DNA of 64,000 bases from an uncultured Alphaproteobacteria bacterium (lineage in GTDB: Bacteria > Pseudomonadota > Alphaproteobacteria > RF32 > CAG-239): assembly GCA_944393175.1 (NCBI GenBank), contig CALXZH010000012.1, forward strand, positions 62,001-126,000, read 5' to 3'. A model generated the notes under the pieces. It made no database searches, had not been told where the DNA came from, and saw only the letters and a list, made by a program, of their open reading frames with translations. Position numbers and translations under genes: made by a program. Numbering within the stretch: the stretch's first letter is position 1; each line of letters opens with the position of its first letter. Below are positions 54,099 to 63,393 of the stretch, piece by piece.

Positions 54099-55125
54099 GC
54101 AAGTTCAAATTGATAAATTTTTGAAAAAGCCAGATCCTTTAATTAAGGCTGTATTGATTTATGGCACTAACGAAGGTTTGGTGGCAGAATATGTTAAAAG
54201 TTTTGTAAAGTCGATTTGTGAAGATGTGAATGACCCTTTCAGAGTGGCTTATTTGAACGGGGCAGACGTTAATGCCGATTCAGGAATTTTGTTTGGGGAA
54301 TATGGCAGTCAATCCCTCATGGGCGGGCAACGTGTGGTCGTGGTCAGTGATGCCGATAATAACTTGACCAAAATTGTTAAGGCTTTGTTTGATACGACTA
54401 AATCTGATACATTACTCATTATCTCTTCAGCAAGTTTGAATAAAAAGTCATCTTTGGTGAAGTTGGGTGAAGACAGCGATAATATCGCCGTTATTCCTTG
54501 TTATGAAGACAGAGATGAAGATATTTTTACCGCGGCAAAAGCCAAATTTGTGGAAGGCGGTTATACGCTCGGTAATGATGCTTTGCAGGTTTTGTGCTCG
54601 CGTTTGTCAAACGACCGTAAAAGCTCAATGAGCGAAATTGACAAGTTGATGACTTATGTCGGAGACAGGAAAAACATTACGCTTGATGATGTGATGAAAG
54701 TTATCAGCGATAACTCAGCATCAAGCGGTGATGATGTTTGTTATTATGCAGCAAGCGGTCAAGTGGCTAAGGCGTTGGCTGCTTATACAAAATTGTTAAA
54801 TGAAGGTAATGAGCCGATTTCGATTATTCGCAGCGTTACCTATCATTTTAACAAACTCCTTACTTGCATGGGCTATATGGAGCAAGGAGAGCAGATTGAT
54901 AAGGCGATTATGAAACTAACTCCGCCGGTGATATTTTTTAGAAAAAATACATTTAAGTCTCAGGTTTCCTTGTGGCCGAAAGACAAGCTTTTTAGTGTGT
55001 TGGAGCTCTTATATAAATGCGAGAGAGATTGCAAAACAACCAATATGCCGGTGGAAGAAATTGCCAGCTACACCTTGATGCAGATTGCTTCGGCGGCGGC
55101 TAAACTTAATCGTCGCGGATATTAA
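54088..55125 (+). CDS. holA: DNA polymerase III subunit delta
   Basis: 345 residues from a GTG start at 54088 that overlaps the lptE end. Features of HolA: N-terminal FLKKPDPLIKAVLIYGTNEGLVAEY, DPFRVAYLNGADV, and a C-terminal helical bundle (NEPISIIRSVTYHFNKLL). Delta is the wrench subunit of the clamp loader that opens the beta clamp. It ends the operon; a terminator follows. Confidence 0.93.
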   Translation: MIFKQVQIDKFLKKPDPLIKAVLIYGTNEGLVAEYVKSFVKSICEDVNDPFRVAYLNGADVNADSGILFGEYGSQSLMGGQRVVVVSDADNNLTKIVKALFDTTKSDTLLIISSASLNKKSSLVKLGEDSDNIAVIPCYEDRDEDIFTAAKAKFVEGGYTLGNDALQVLCSRLSNDRKSSMSEIDKLMTYVGDRKNITLDDVMKVISDNSASSGDDVCYYAASGQVAKALAAYTKLLNEGNEPISIIRSVTYHFNKLLTCMGYMEQGEQIDKAIMKLTPPVIFFRKNTFKSQVSLWPKDKLFSVLELLYKCERDCKTTNMPVEEIASYTLMQIASAAAKLNRRGY

Positions 55126-55129
55126 AAAG

Positions 55130-55170
55130 AAAAGAGCTTTCCTTATGAAAAGAAAAGCTCTTTTTTTTTA
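55130..55170. terminator. Terminator after holA
   Basis: AAAGAGCTTT and AAAGCTCTTT form a 10-bp stem with a 12-15 base loop, then TTTTTTTT. The A-run side lets it serve the convergent DUF378 gene as well. Confidence 0.88.
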
Positions 55171-55173
55171 GGG

Positions 55174-55371
55174 TTATTCTTTTTTGCCGAATGGGTGGTC
55201 AAAAATAAGATAGATAGAAGAAAGTCCGACCAGACAATATACAATGCGGCTTAAAATGGTCATTGGGCCAAAGATAAGAGCAACAAGGTCTAAGTCCAAA
55301 ACGCCGACCAAACCCCAGTTAAGACCACCGATTAAAGTTAAAATCACAGCAATTTTTCTGACTAATTCCAT
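55174..55371 (-). CDS. DUF378-family small membrane protein
   Basis: 65 residues, two membrane spans. ILTLIGGLNWGLVGVLDLDLVA and the C-terminal IVYCLVGLSSIYLI are the DUF378 signature. Widespread, function unknown. RBS GGAGG lies 6 bases before the ATG. Divergent from the methyltransferase gene. Confidence 0.9.
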   Translation of the reverse strand: MELVRKIAVILTLIGGLNWGLVGVLDLDLVALIFGPMTILSRIVYCLVGLSSIYLIFDHPFGKKE

Positions 55372-55454
55372 AATTTCCTCCTAAAATTAATTTTCAAATT
55401 AATTCGAGTATGATATAGCTATCAAAAATTAACTTTCAATCGGTGGATGAAGAA

Positions 55455-56153
55455 ATGTATAGCGCAAAATTTCAAACCTTTATTGAAATGTGGCAAAAAG
55501 ATTTTGCCATTGAACGAACTATTGATGAAAAAATTTGTGTGGACAGAGACGGAAATCCAATCCCTTGGTACACCTATCCGGCAATCGAATATTTATCGCA
55601 ATTTGATTATGAAACTAAAAAAATTTTTGAGTTCGGGTGCGGTAATTCATCTTTATTTTGGGCGAACAGGGCGCAAAGCGTGACCAGCATTGAAGATAAT
55701 TTAAAATGGTTTGAGAAATGGCAGCAAGAATTTCATCATGAGAATTTGGATATTCGTTGGCGTGATGAAGGCGAGATTTATGAAAACGCTATTTTTGAAG
55801 ATGACACACTCTATGATGTGATTGTGGTAGATGGTAAGCGTCGGGCTGAATGTGCGGCCGAGGCGGTGAAAAAAATGGCTTTGAGCGGGATGATTATTTT
55901 AGATGACAGTGATAGAATCAACACCAGCCAAGAATATGTCAAAGCCGTGGAAAATTTGCGCAAGGCTGATTTGATTCAGGTGGATTTCTATGGCTTTTGC
56001 CCGATGAATTGCTATACCAAAACAACCTCGGTTTTCTTGTCGCGAAAGTTTGATTTTGCGTCAAAATATCCGGTACAGCCAATTAACGGAATCGGCAATC
56101 TGTGGTCAATGCAAAGAAAAGGCCGCAAAGAGTTCTTTAAGAAAAACGGCTAA
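55455..56153 (+). CDS. Class I SAM-dependent methyltransferase-like protein
   Basis: 232 residues from the ATG at 55455 with GGTGGA upstream; a GTG at 55443 is an alternative. Rossmann motif KKIFEFGCGNSSLFWA (motif I), SIEDNLKWFEKW (post-I acidic loop) and YDVIVVDGKRRAEC (motif II). This resembles the FkbM-like and glycan-associated methyltransferases; the substrate is unknown. It is followed within 2 bases by the convergent cca gene. Confidence 0.78.
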   Translation: MYSAKFQTFIEMWQKDFAIERTIDEKICVDRDGNPIPWYTYPAIEYLSQFDYETKKIFEFGCGNSSLFWANRAQSVTSIEDNLKWFEKWQQEFHHENLDIRWRDEGEIYENAIFEDDTLYDVIVVDGKRRAECAAEAVKKMALSGMIILDDSDRINTSQEYVKAVENLRKADLIQVDFYGFCPMNCYTKTTSVFLSRKFDFASKYPVQPINGIGNLWSMQRKGRKEFFKKNG

Positions 56154-56155
56154 TC

Positions 56156-57397
56156 TTAGGCAGATTCTTGGGTGATGAGTTCGGGTAACTTATCCAGCAG
56201 TTGTTGGTGGGTGAGCTGAAAGTCGCTTTCAATCCACAGATTTTCCAACTCGTCCAAAACATCACCGATTTTGCGGTTGTCTTTGATGCCGGCGGCAATA
56301 ACATCACGTCCTTTAACCGAAAATTGCGGCAATGAAATTTCTGCAATATGTTGCAGGCGGTCACGCAAATCGGGAAGCATGTGGTGCTCGAAGGCACAGG
56401 TCAAAATCAATTTATCTCTGGCAAAATCGTTGCCATGGCGGTAGATGATTTGACGGAGCTTTTTCTCGTCTAAAAAGTCGCTTAATTCGTAGTTGTATCT
56501 GGTCCAGCTTAAAAAGTTGTCTTTTTGTTTGTTGCTGAGCTTGAGGCGTGATGCCAAGTTTTGGGCTAGGGCCTCTCCCGGATTATAGAGCGTAAATAGA
56601 CGGCGTAACGGGGCATTGGGAATGTCCGGCGTGTGAATTGTATTGATTAAAAAGTCAAGCTCCGACATGTTTTGCGAGTTGGGCAAGACGTAGCTCATAA
56701 TCTCATTGTCACGCATAATGTTTATGGTTTCAATGACTTTGGGCGTCATAAACAATTTGAACAATTCATCACGGATACGCTCTAAAGAGAGTTGACGCAG
56801 GCCTTCTTTGTTATCGCGGCAGGCTTGGAGTGCTTTTTGGTCAATCGGAGCCTTTGAAAAAATGGAGTAAAAACGGAAAAAGCGCAAAATACGCAGATAG
56901 TCTTCTTTAATGCGTTGGTTGGCGTTGCCGATAAAGCGGACAATGCCTTTTTCCAAATCATCAACCCCGTTGTAGTAGTCAAATACATTGCCTTTTTCGT
57001 CGGCATAAACCGCATTAATCGTTAAGTCGCGGCGAGAGGCGTCTTCTTCCCAATCGGAGGTAAAGACCACTTCGGCATGGCGCCCGTCGGTTTTGATGTC
57101 TTTTCTTAGCGAAGTTACTTCCAAAACTTGGTTGTCAATCACCACACCAAGGGTTCCGAATTTGATGCCGATGGGAATCGTTTTGATACCGTTTTCTTCA
57201 CAAATTTCGGCCAATTCGTCAGGTGATAAATCGGTGGCAAGGTCAAGGTCAAATCCTTTAAGGCCGGCAATTGCGTCGCGCACGGCACCACCGACAAAGC
57301 GCAAAACGCCGCCGTGTGTTTCAACTATGTTAAATAAACGTAAGATGTTTTTGTTGGTTGTCAGATTTGAAATATCTATATACTTATCCTTAAACAT
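56156..57397 (-). CDS. cca: tRNA nucleotidyltransferase / poly(A) polymerase family
   Basis: 413 residues. RFVGGAVRDAIAGLKGFDLDLATD is the class II nucleotidyltransferase core with metal-binding D-x-D (DLDLATD), and RRDLTINAVYADEKGNVFDYYNG the second motif; RIKEDYLRILRFFRFYS is the neck region. It repairs or adds CCA ends; the two tRNA genes here already encode CCA. Divergent from the IalB-type gene. Confidence 0.92.
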   Translation of the reverse strand: MFKDKYIDISNLTTNKNILRLFNIVETHGGVLRFVGGAVRDAIAGLKGFDLDLATDLSPDELAEICEENGIKTIPIGIKFGTLGVVIDNQVLEVTSLRKDIKTDGRHAEVVFTSDWEEDASRRDLTINAVYADEKGNVFDYYNGVDDLEKGIVRFIGNANQRIKEDYLRILRFFRFYSIFSKAPIDQKALQACRDNKEGLRQLSLERIRDELFKLFMTPKVIETINIMRDNEIMSYVLPNSQNMSELDFLINTIHTPDIPNAPLRRLFTLYNPGEALAQNLASRLKLSNKQKDNFLSWTRYNYELSDFLDEKKLRQIIYRHGNDFARDKLILTCAFEHHMLPDLRDRLQHIAEISLPQFSVKGRDVIAAGIKDNRKIGDVLDELENLWIESDFQLTHQQLLDKLPELITQESA

Positions 57398-57499
57398 ATT
57401 CTTCAGACTCGTTGTTAGCTTTTGGGCTTATTGTTAACAGTTTTTATAACTTTTTCCAGTATATTATTTTCAAATTTATAACTTTGTGGGTAGATAGGT

Positions 57500-58009
57500 A
57501 TGAAAAATTTTGTTTTTGCACTTTTGGTAACTTTTTTAGGTAATGTTTCTTTGGCTCACGCCGCACCGCAACTCATCGGTGAATATGATGATTGGGCGGC
57601 CTATTACTATAAAGACTCTAAAGGAATGATTTGTTATATGGCCTCAACGCCGAAAAAAGATGAGGGCAAATATACCAAACGCGGTGACATTTATGTGGTT
57701 ATTACGCATCGTCCGGCTGAAAAGAGTTTTGACGTAGTTAATTTTGTGGCCGGATATACGTACAAAAACGGCTCAGATATTGAAGTTAAAATCGGCAAAG
57801 ACACTTTCGGACGTTTCTTTACCGACGGGGATAAGGCTTGGGCAATTGATGACAAAGCAGATAAAGAGTTGGTTGCGGCTATGAAACGCGGTAATCGCAT
57901 GATTGTTCACGGTACGTCAAACAAAGGCACCGCTACCAAAGATACTTATTCTCTGAAAGGTTTTACGGGAGCTTATAAGGCCATTAGTTCTAAGTGTAAG
58001 AAGAAATAG
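57500..58009 (+). CDS. IalB-family (invasion associated locus B) protein
   Basis: 169 residues with a signal peptide (about 1-21, ending AHAA). DDWAAYYYKDSKGMICYMAS and VVNFVAGYTYKNGSDIEVKIG match the IalB family, first described in Bartonella invasion but common in alphaproteobacteria as a periplasmic beta-sandwich. Two cysteines may form a disulfide. The next gene, rlmN, starts 2 bases after the stop, as is usual in alphaproteobacteria. Confidence 0.85.
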   Translation: MKNFVFALLVTFLGNVSLAHAAPQLIGEYDDWAAYYYKDSKGMICYMASTPKKDEGKYTKRGDIYVVITHRPAEKSFDVVNFVAGYTYKNGSDIEVKIGKDTFGRFFTDGDKAWAIDDKADKELVAAMKRGNRMIVHGTSNKGTATKDTYSLKGFTGAYKAISSKCKKK

Positions 58010-58011
58010 TC

Positions 58012-59076
58012 ATGAGTGAAAAAATTGAGTTAGTAGGCTTAAATCTGGAAGAAATAACTGCTCATTTGGCTGAAATCGGTGAGCCTAAATTTCGGGCTAA
58101 GCAAATTTATCAGTGGGTATATGTGCACGGGGCAACCGATTTTGCACAAATGACCAACTTATCTAAAGATTTGCGCGCACGTTTGGCCGAAAAATTCAGC
58201 CTGAGCAGACCAAAAATCGTTACCGAGCAAATCTCAAAAGACAAAACGCATAAGTGGCTTTTGGAATTTGCCGACGGGCAGAGAATCGAAACAGTTTATA
58301 TTCCGGAAGCCGATCGCGGCTCGGTTTGTATATCAACTCAAGTCGGTTGTGCGGTCGGCTGCACGTTTTGCCATACCGGCTCGCAAAAAATTACCCGCAA
58401 TTTAACTGCCGGCGAAATTGTCAGTCAATTTATGGTGGCGCGTGATGTCTATCAAGAATGGCCGAGCACCAGCCAAGAAAATCGCCTGATTTCCAATATC
58501 GTGGTGATGGGAATGGGCGAGCCTCTGCACAATGTGGATAATGTGATTGCGGCACTCAAACTCCTAACCGATGGCGATGGAATTGCCATCTCTAAACGCA
58601 AAGTCACTTTGTCAACTTCGGGAATCGTGCCGAATATGTTGCGGATTGCTAAAGAAACCGGTGTTAAATTGGCTGTGTCTTTGCACGCCCCGAATAACGA
58701 AAAACGCTCGCTGATTATGCCAATCAACAAGCGTTATCCAATCGAAGAAATTTTGCAGGCCTGCCAAGAATATCAAAAGATTGTCACCAGCCGTTATATC
58801 ACTTTTGAATATTTGATGTTAGACGGTATAAATGATTCACTTGATGATGCGCGCCAACTGATAGATTTGATGAAAAAATTTAAAATCGGAGCCAAATTTA
58901 ATTTGATTCCGTTTAATCCTTGGCCGGGCTGTCCCTATAAGCCATCGTCTAATAATCGTGTGCATGCTTTTGCCAAAGAGCTGGAAAAAGCCGGTTTTGC
59001 AGCCCCTATCCGTGTTGCCCGTGGGCAAGATATATTGGCGGCTTGTGGTCAGCTCAAAAGTAAAAAGCTCGTCTAG
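58012..59076 (+). CDS. rlmN: 23S rRNA/tRNA adenine-C2 methyltransferase RlmN
   Basis: 354 residues. Radical-SAM cluster motif CAVGCTFC (CxxxCxxC) within STQVGCAVGCTFCHTGSQ; GMGEPLHNVDNVIAAL, STSGIVPNMLRIA and VSLHAPNNEKRSLIMP are conserved, with the catalytic cysteine near the end (ILAACGQL). It methylates A2503 of 23S rRNA and A37 of some tRNAs. Fe-S supply may involve the NifU protein in this window. Confidence 0.96.
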   Translation: MSEKIELVGLNLEEITAHLAEIGEPKFRAKQIYQWVYVHGATDFAQMTNLSKDLRARLAEKFSLSRPKIVTEQISKDKTHKWLLEFADGQRIETVYIPEADRGSVCISTQVGCAVGCTFCHTGSQKITRNLTAGEIVSQFMVARDVYQEWPSTSQENRLISNIVVMGMGEPLHNVDNVIAALKLLTDGDGIAISKRKVTLSTSGIVPNMLRIAKETGVKLAVSLHAPNNEKRSLIMPINKRYPIEEILQACQEYQKIVTSRYITFEYLMLDGINDSLDDARQLIDLMKKFKIGAKFNLIPFNPWPGCPYKPSSNNRVHAFAKELEKAGFAAPIRVARGQDILAACGQLKSKKLV

Positions 59077-59106
59077 CTGATAATTAGAGCAATTTTACGC
59101 GGTCTC

Positions 59107-59145
59107 GAAAAATTCACGTACGTTTTATGTACGCTAAAATTTTTC
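59107..59145. repeat. Inverted repeat downstream of rlmN
   Basis: GAAAAATT-CA-CGTAC and GTACG-CTAA-AATTTTTC form a long hairpin with a 7-base loop. No T-run follows, so it is not a normal terminator. The rest of the 160 bases to the next gene shows nothing. Confidence 0.4.
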
Positions 59146-59236
59146 TCGCCACTAGAAATCACTCTATTTACGCACGCTATCCGAGTTTTTTTGTAAAAAG
59201 CTTGTCTGTGAGCTGCGGTACTTTCGCCTTTATTTC

Positions 59237-59689
59237 TTATTTTGGGGGGGTATTTTTATTTGCAACAGGTATCAATTTGCCTGAGGCGGAAATTTCAAAG
59301 CCCATTTGACGGAGTGTTTCTATTCCTTCTTCATCATAAATATAAAAATATACCAATTCTCTTTGATTAATTGTTTCGGCGTCGATAGCCGCTTCCGGAA
59401 TGCCCCAAAGAATCGATATTGGCCAAGTTACGAGATTGCCAAAACCATAAAGGTAATGACTACTATCTCCGCCGTTGCCAGATGCTAAATAAAAATTACC
59501 AATACCGGGGAGAAGATTTAGCATTGCTGCTCCTGCCGGATTGGCTGGTCTTTCCCAGTTGCCTTTGGGTTTATCTACGCTTATTCCTTTGGATTCCAGA
59601 CTGCGAAGCGTGGTTCTTTCGCTATAACTTAATGAGGTGCAAGCCGAAAGACAGAATATCAACAAGCTAAAAAGTACGATTTTTTTCAT
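59237..59689 (-). CDS. Lipoprotein of unknown family, with structured leader
   Basis: 150 residues from the ATG at 59689 (AGGA 8 bases upstream). Lipoprotein signal LSAC with C17; the mature part has NLLPGIGNFYLASGNGG, a short membrane-like hydrophobic stretch (LVTWPISILWGIPEAAI) and a polar C-terminus. This resembles small lipoproteins with a glycine-rich helical hairpin; family not recognised. Its leader and RBS are built like those of the TRL-like gene at 29043, though the proteins differ. Confidence 0.78.
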   Translation of the reverse strand: MKKIVLFSLLIFCLSACTSLSYSERTTLRSLESKGISVDKPKGNWERPANPAGAAMLNLLPGIGNFYLASGNGGDSSHYLYGFGNLVTWPISILWGIPEAAIDAETINQRELVYFYIYDEEGIETLRQMGFEISASGKLIPVANKNTPPK

Positions 59690-59691
59690 TA

Positions 59692-59895
59692 GAACATCCT
59701 TATTTGTGGTTAAAATAAAACCCGCGCTTTTTTTAGTAAAAGGCGGGCGGATGTTCAGAAACCGTATTCTGTTAAAACGGCTCGGCTTATTTGGCCAAAG
59801 CCTTATTCGCCGACATCCGTCCGAAAACAGACTAAACGTCGGCACAATCTTTTAAGTCGTGTGCACACGACTAACAGAATTAAGGGTTTCTGACG
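59692..59895 (-). promoter_or_regulatory. Structured leader RNA of the 59237 lipoprotein gene
   Basis: Same layout as the leader at 29345-29550. Core stem 59745-59754 with 59813-59822 (one G/T wobble); arms TCAGAAACC (59755) with GGTTTCTGA (59885) and ATTCTGTTA (59766) with TAACAGAAT (59872); terminator CCCGC (59721) with GCGGG (59743); RBS duplex GGATGTTC (59749) with GAACATCC (59692). Arms and the eighth RBS pair covary with the other copy. A tail hairpin AGATATG/CATATCT lies at the far end (about 59901-59922). Confidence 0.65.
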
Positions 59896-59980
59896 CCCTG
59901 AGATATGTTTTTTGACATATCTTGCTTGTAGCTTAGCGGTTTAATTGTAAAAAGTAAAGCAAAAATGCGGGAGGTATAAA

Positions 59981-60062
59981 AAGGCGGGCGGATGTTCAGA
60001 AACCGTATAACTGTAAACGGCTCGGCTTATTTGGCCAAAGCCTTATTCGCCGACATCCGTCC
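59981..60062 (-). promoter_or_regulatory. Truncated third copy of the leader RNA after engB
   Basis: Matches the core of the 59.7-kb leader (GGCGGGCGGATG...CGACATCCGTCC) nearly base for base but has different arm bases (TATAACTGT) and lacks the partner arms and terminator. It directly follows the engB stop on the minus strand. Probably a decayed or partial duplicate. Confidence 0.6.
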
Positions 60063-60076
60063 ATTTGTAAAAAAAA

Positions 60077-60718
60077 CTAAATGAGGGAGGCAATTTCGGC
60101 GCGGACCTCGTCCAGACCTTCACGTTTTTCCGAGCTGGTGGTGAGCGCCTTAACGTAGGCGGCCGGGTGTTTGGCAATTTTTTCTTGTGTGGCTTTTAAG
60201 ACCTTTTCTAGTTCTTTGGCGCTGATTTTATCACTCTTGGTTAAGATAATTTGATAGGTAACGGCTGCTTTATCCAGCATCTCCATTATCTCTTCATCTA
60301 CTTTTTTAATGCCGTGGCGCGAATCGATTAAGACAAAAACACGTTTAAGATTTACTCTTCCTTGCAGGTAAGTAAAAATGAGTTTTTGCCATTGTTTGAC
60401 CAGTTTTTCAGGGGCTTGGGCATAGCCATAGCCGGGAAGGTCAACCAGATGTAATTTATCACCAAGATTAAAATAATTAAGCTGTTGAGTGCGCCCCGGG
60501 GTGTTTGAGGTTTTGGCTAAGCCTTTTTGTTGGGTAACGGCATTAATCAGGCTCGATTTGCCAACGTTGGAACGTCCGGCAAAAGCCACCTCCGGCATAT
60601 CGGTTAATGGCAATTGCGATAAGTTGGCAACGCCTAAGACAAATTGCGCCGGAGTGCTGAAAAGTTGTTTCCCAGCTTCAAGTTGTTCTTTTGAATATTC
60701 CTCCGGCGCAAAGTCCAT
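60077..60718 (-). CDS. engB: Ribosome-biogenesis GTPase EngB (YihA/YsxC)
   Basis: 213 residues. GTPase motifs: [14 protein letters not shown] (P-loop), [20 protein letters not shown] (G3), and LTKSDKIS (G4). Assists large-subunit assembly. Its ATG overlaps the yidC stop (TAATG), conserved in alphaproteobacteria. Confidence 0.95.
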   Translation of the reverse strand: MDFAPEEYSKEQLEAGKQLFSTPAQFVLGVANLSQLPLTDMPEVAFAGRSNVGKSSLINAVTQQKGLAKTSNTPGRTQQLNYFNLGDKLHLVDLPGYGYAQAPEKLVKQWQKLIFTYLQGRVNLKRVFVLIDSRHGIKKVDEEIMEMLDKAAVTYQIILTKSDKISAKELEKVLKATQEKIAKHPAAYVKALTTSSEKREGLDEVRAEIASLI

Positions 60719-62397
60719 TAGTTTACTCCATTTTTACGCATAATGGCTTTTTGTTGAATGATGGAGAGAATGTTGCTCAATGTCCAGTAAATGACCAAAC
60801 CTGAAGCAAAATGTCCCAACATAAAGGTGAAGATAATCGGCAGAAGAGCAAACATGCGTGCTTGGTCTTTGTTGGTCGGGGCGGGATTGAGTTTTTGTTG
60901 AATATACATGGTTAATCCCATAATTATCGGCCAAACACCAATATCTAACAAGCTTGGAACCGGGAAATGCAAAATGGTGGATAATACCAACGGGTCAGGA
61001 GCTGAAAGGTCTTTAATCCAGCCAATAAACGGAGCGTGGCGGATTTCAATTGAGATGTTCAAAACCTTGTACAAAGAGAAAAATACCGGAATTTGAATCA
61101 ACATCGGTAAGCAACCGGCCGCCGGATTGATTTTTTCGCGACGATACATCTCCATCGTTTCTTGTTGGAGTTTCATTTTGTCGTCTTGATAACGCTCTTG
61201 CAGCTCTTTTATTTTTGGCTGAATCTTTTTCATCTTAGACATGCTGTCGTAAGACTTGTTGGCAATCGGGAACATAACTAATCGGAGCAAGGCTGCAAAC
61301 AGTAAAATTGCCCAACCCATGTTGCCGATGAAGTTGTATAAAAAGTCTAAGATATAGAAGAACGGTTTGGTTAAGAAATAATACCAGCCAAAGTCAACCG
61401 CTAAGTCAAACTTAGGAATATTGAGCGAGGTGGTATATTTATCCAACAACTTAATTTCTTTAGCACCGGCAAAGAGCTTAACATCGGCATTGCCGACATC
61501 GCCCGCAGCGATTGTGATAGGAGAGCCGACATAATCGGTTTGAAAGGTGTTTTCTCCGGTGCTGGAGAATTTAATGGTGTTAGGGGTGGAATCGTTAACA
61601 ATTAAGGCACTAAACCAATAGCGATCCGAAAAACCGGCCCAGCCTTGTGCCGTTTTATATTCTTTGGCCTTGTCTTCAACCAAATCGTGATATTTGATTT
61701 CTTGAAGATTGTTGTCAACCACGCCGATAAGACCTTCGTGAACAACGCCGGATGCCGTATTTAAGTTTTCCAGCTTACGGTTGATTAAGCCATAAGGATA
61801 TAAAGTTATGGCTTGATTTGAGTTGTTGATGACGTTTTGTTGAATGGTGAACATATAGTTGTCATCGAGGCTGATTTTGCGAATGAATTTCAAACCTTGA
61901 CCGTTGTTCCATTCCATAACAATCGGGGTCTCGGGCGTGAGCTTTTGACCTTTAACGCTCCAGATGGTGTCTTTGTTTGGCAATTTAATTTGCGGGTTGT
62001 TGCTTAACCAGCCAAACTCCGCATAATAAGGGGCTTGGGTTTGGGCCGGAGCAAACAGTTCGACATCTGGGCTGTCTTCTTCCAGAGTTTGTTTGTATTT
62101 TTCAAGCATAAGGTTGTCTAAACGGCCGCCTTTGGTGCGGATGGAACCACTCAAGGCAGAGTTTGAAATTTGAATGCGAGAATCTTTGGCTATTACCTCT
62201 TGGGTTGTTTCCGGCTCGGCTTGCAACAGCTCTTTGACATCCGTATCGGTTACGGGAGTTGAGGGCAAATTGGCTTGCGGTGCAGAAACCTCTGGTGCTT
62301 GGCTCGGGGTTTGACTTGGAAAAAAGTAGTTGGTTATGAAAATGACGGCTATCGACAGGATAATTGCCAAAAACAAGCCTTTCATTTCGTCTCGCAT
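60718..62397 (-). CDS. yidC: Membrane protein insertase YidC
   Basis: 559 residues. N-terminal span, a large periplasmic beta domain (about 60-340), then the five-span insertase core with [47 protein letters not shown] and [20 protein letters not shown]. It inserts and folds inner-membrane proteins with or without SecYEG. Lies in the rpmH-rnpA-yidD-yidC-engB string. Confidence 0.97.
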   Translation of the reverse strand: MRDEMKGLFLAIILSIAVIFITNYFFPSQTPSQAPEVSAPQANLPSTPVTDTDVKELLQAEPETTQEVIAKDSRIQISNSALSGSIRTKGGRLDNLMLEKYKQTLEEDSPDVELFAPAQTQAPYYAEFGWLSNNPQIKLPNKDTIWSVKGQKLTPETPIVMEWNNGQGLKFIRKISLDDNYMFTIQQNVINNSNQAITLYPYGLINRKLENLNTASGVVHEGLIGVVDNNLQEIKYHDLVEDKAKEYKTAQGWAGFSDRYWFSALIVNDSTPNTIKFSSTGENTFQTDYVGSPITIAAGDVGNADVKLFAGAKEIKLLDKYTTSLNIPKFDLAVDFGWYYFLTKPFFYILDFLYNFIGNMGWAILLFAALLRLVMFPIANKSYDSMSKMKKIQPKIKELQERYQDDKMKLQQETMEMYRREKINPAAGCLPMLIQIPVFFSLYKVLNISIEIRHAPFIGWIKDLSAPDPLVLSTILHFPVPSLLDIGVWPIIMGLTMYIQQKLNPAPTNKDQARMFALLPIIFTFMLGHFASGLVIYWTLSNILSIIQQKAIMRKNGVN

Positions 62398-62476
62398 TAT
62401 TAATATCTCCTATTTTTTATTCATTATGGCTTGGTTTTACATTATATTCTTATTTAACGCAAGGATTTATCTTGGG

Positions 62477-62725
62477 TTATTCTTTTGAGTTATCGGTTTT
62501 CTTCGGCGGCACGGGGTCAAAACCTTGCCCGCCCCAAGGGTGGCAGCGGAGCAATCTTTTGGTGCCAAGCCAGAGCCCTTTAACAATTCCGTGGATTTGA
62601 ATGGCCTCAATCATATATTGCGAACAAGTGGGGCGATAGCGGCAACAGCCCGGAAACAAAGGGGAAATGAACTTTTGATAAAACCTAATCAGTGCTATCA
62701 GAAGATGTTGGAACAGCTTGCTCAT
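62477..62725 (-). CDS. yidD: Membrane protein insertion efficiency factor YidD
   Basis: 82 residues from the ATG at 62725 (AAGG 7 bases upstream); a TTG five codons earlier is possible. [22 protein letters not shown] and [17 protein letters not shown] are the family hallmarks, with conserved cysteines. It overlaps the 3' end of rnpA by 41 bases. It aids YidC-dependent insertion. Confidence 0.93.
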   Translation of the reverse strand: MSKLFQHLLIALIRFYQKFISPLFPGCCRYRPTCSQYMIEAIQIHGIVKGLWLGTKRLLRCHPWGGQGFDPVPPKKTDNSKE

Positions 62726-63080
62726 CAGATTTGCCTTCAAACTGTTTGTTGAGTTTTTTTAAGCTCCATTTCAAATCTTCACAGAGCTTGGAATATGGGC
62801 AGTCTGCCGTTGTGTAGCGCCCGATTAAAATATATTCATAGCCGGGCAAAAGGCGGTCATAACACTCCCTTAGGGCGGCGCGCAATCTGCGGCGGGCGCG
62901 ATTGCGAATATGGGCTTTGCCAAGCTTTTTGGTGGTGGTAAAACCAATTTTTGCAATTTGCTCAGAGCCGCATAAACTTTGAGCCGCCTGCAGGATAAGT
63001 GTTGATGTAACCATCTTCAATCCCTGCTTGGCGACTCTTAAAAAATCTTTGCGTTTTTTGATTGTTAAAACGGCAGTCAT
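62685..63080 (-). CDS. rnpA: Ribonuclease P protein component
   Basis: 131 residues. The RNR motif region is seen in [21 protein letters not shown], with upstream [12 protein letters not shown]; typical for RnpA. It binds the RNase P RNA for 5' tRNA maturation. The C-terminus is extended and polar (~15 residues) where it overlaps yidD. Confidence 0.92.
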   Translation of the reverse strand: MTAVLTIKKRKDFLRVAKQGLKMVTSTLILQAAQSLCGSEQIAKIGFTTTKKLGKAHIRNRARRRLRAALRECYDRLLPGYEYILIGRYTTADCPYSKLCEDLKWSLKKLNKQFEGKSDEQAVPTSSDSTD

Positions 63081-63086
63081 TTTTTA

Positions 63087-63221
63087 TTATGCGGAAAGTT
63101 TAGCACGACCATGTTTACGACGAGCGGCTAATACTTTGCGTCCGCCGGCGGTGGCCATGCGTGTGCGGAAACCATGACGGCGTGTGCGGACCAATTTACT
63201 TGGTTGATATGTGCGTTTCAT
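63087..63221 (-). CDS. rpmH: Ribosomal protein bL34
   Basis: 44 residues translated by hand: begins [19 protein letters not shown] and ends HGRAKLSA. Full-length, highly basic large-subunit protein. It heads the minus-strand string rpmH-rnpA-yidD-yidC-engB, which often lies near the origin in bacteria, although no dnaA is in this window. Confidence 0.97.
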   Translation of the reverse strand: MKRTYQPSKLVRTRRHGFRTRMATAGGRKVLAARRKHGRAKLSA

Positions 63222-63342
63222 TTTATTTCTCCGGTTAAAAAAGCAAGTCAGACTTGCTCGAATTATTATTGATTATTTAAGCCTTTTAACTACAAAAGGC
63301 CTCGGACAATTCGTCTTATAGTCAAATATTTGTTATCTGTCA

Positions 63343-63378
63343 ATAAAAAAACCTCTCACTTGAGGCAAGAGGTTTTTC
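63343..63378 (-). terminator. Terminator of the BI-1 gene
   Basis: ACCTCT and AGAGGT form a stem with an 11-base loop between an A-run and TTTTT; on the minus strand it follows the BI-1 stop by about 16 bases. Confidence 0.8.
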
Positions 63379-63393
63379 TAGTTCTTTATATAA

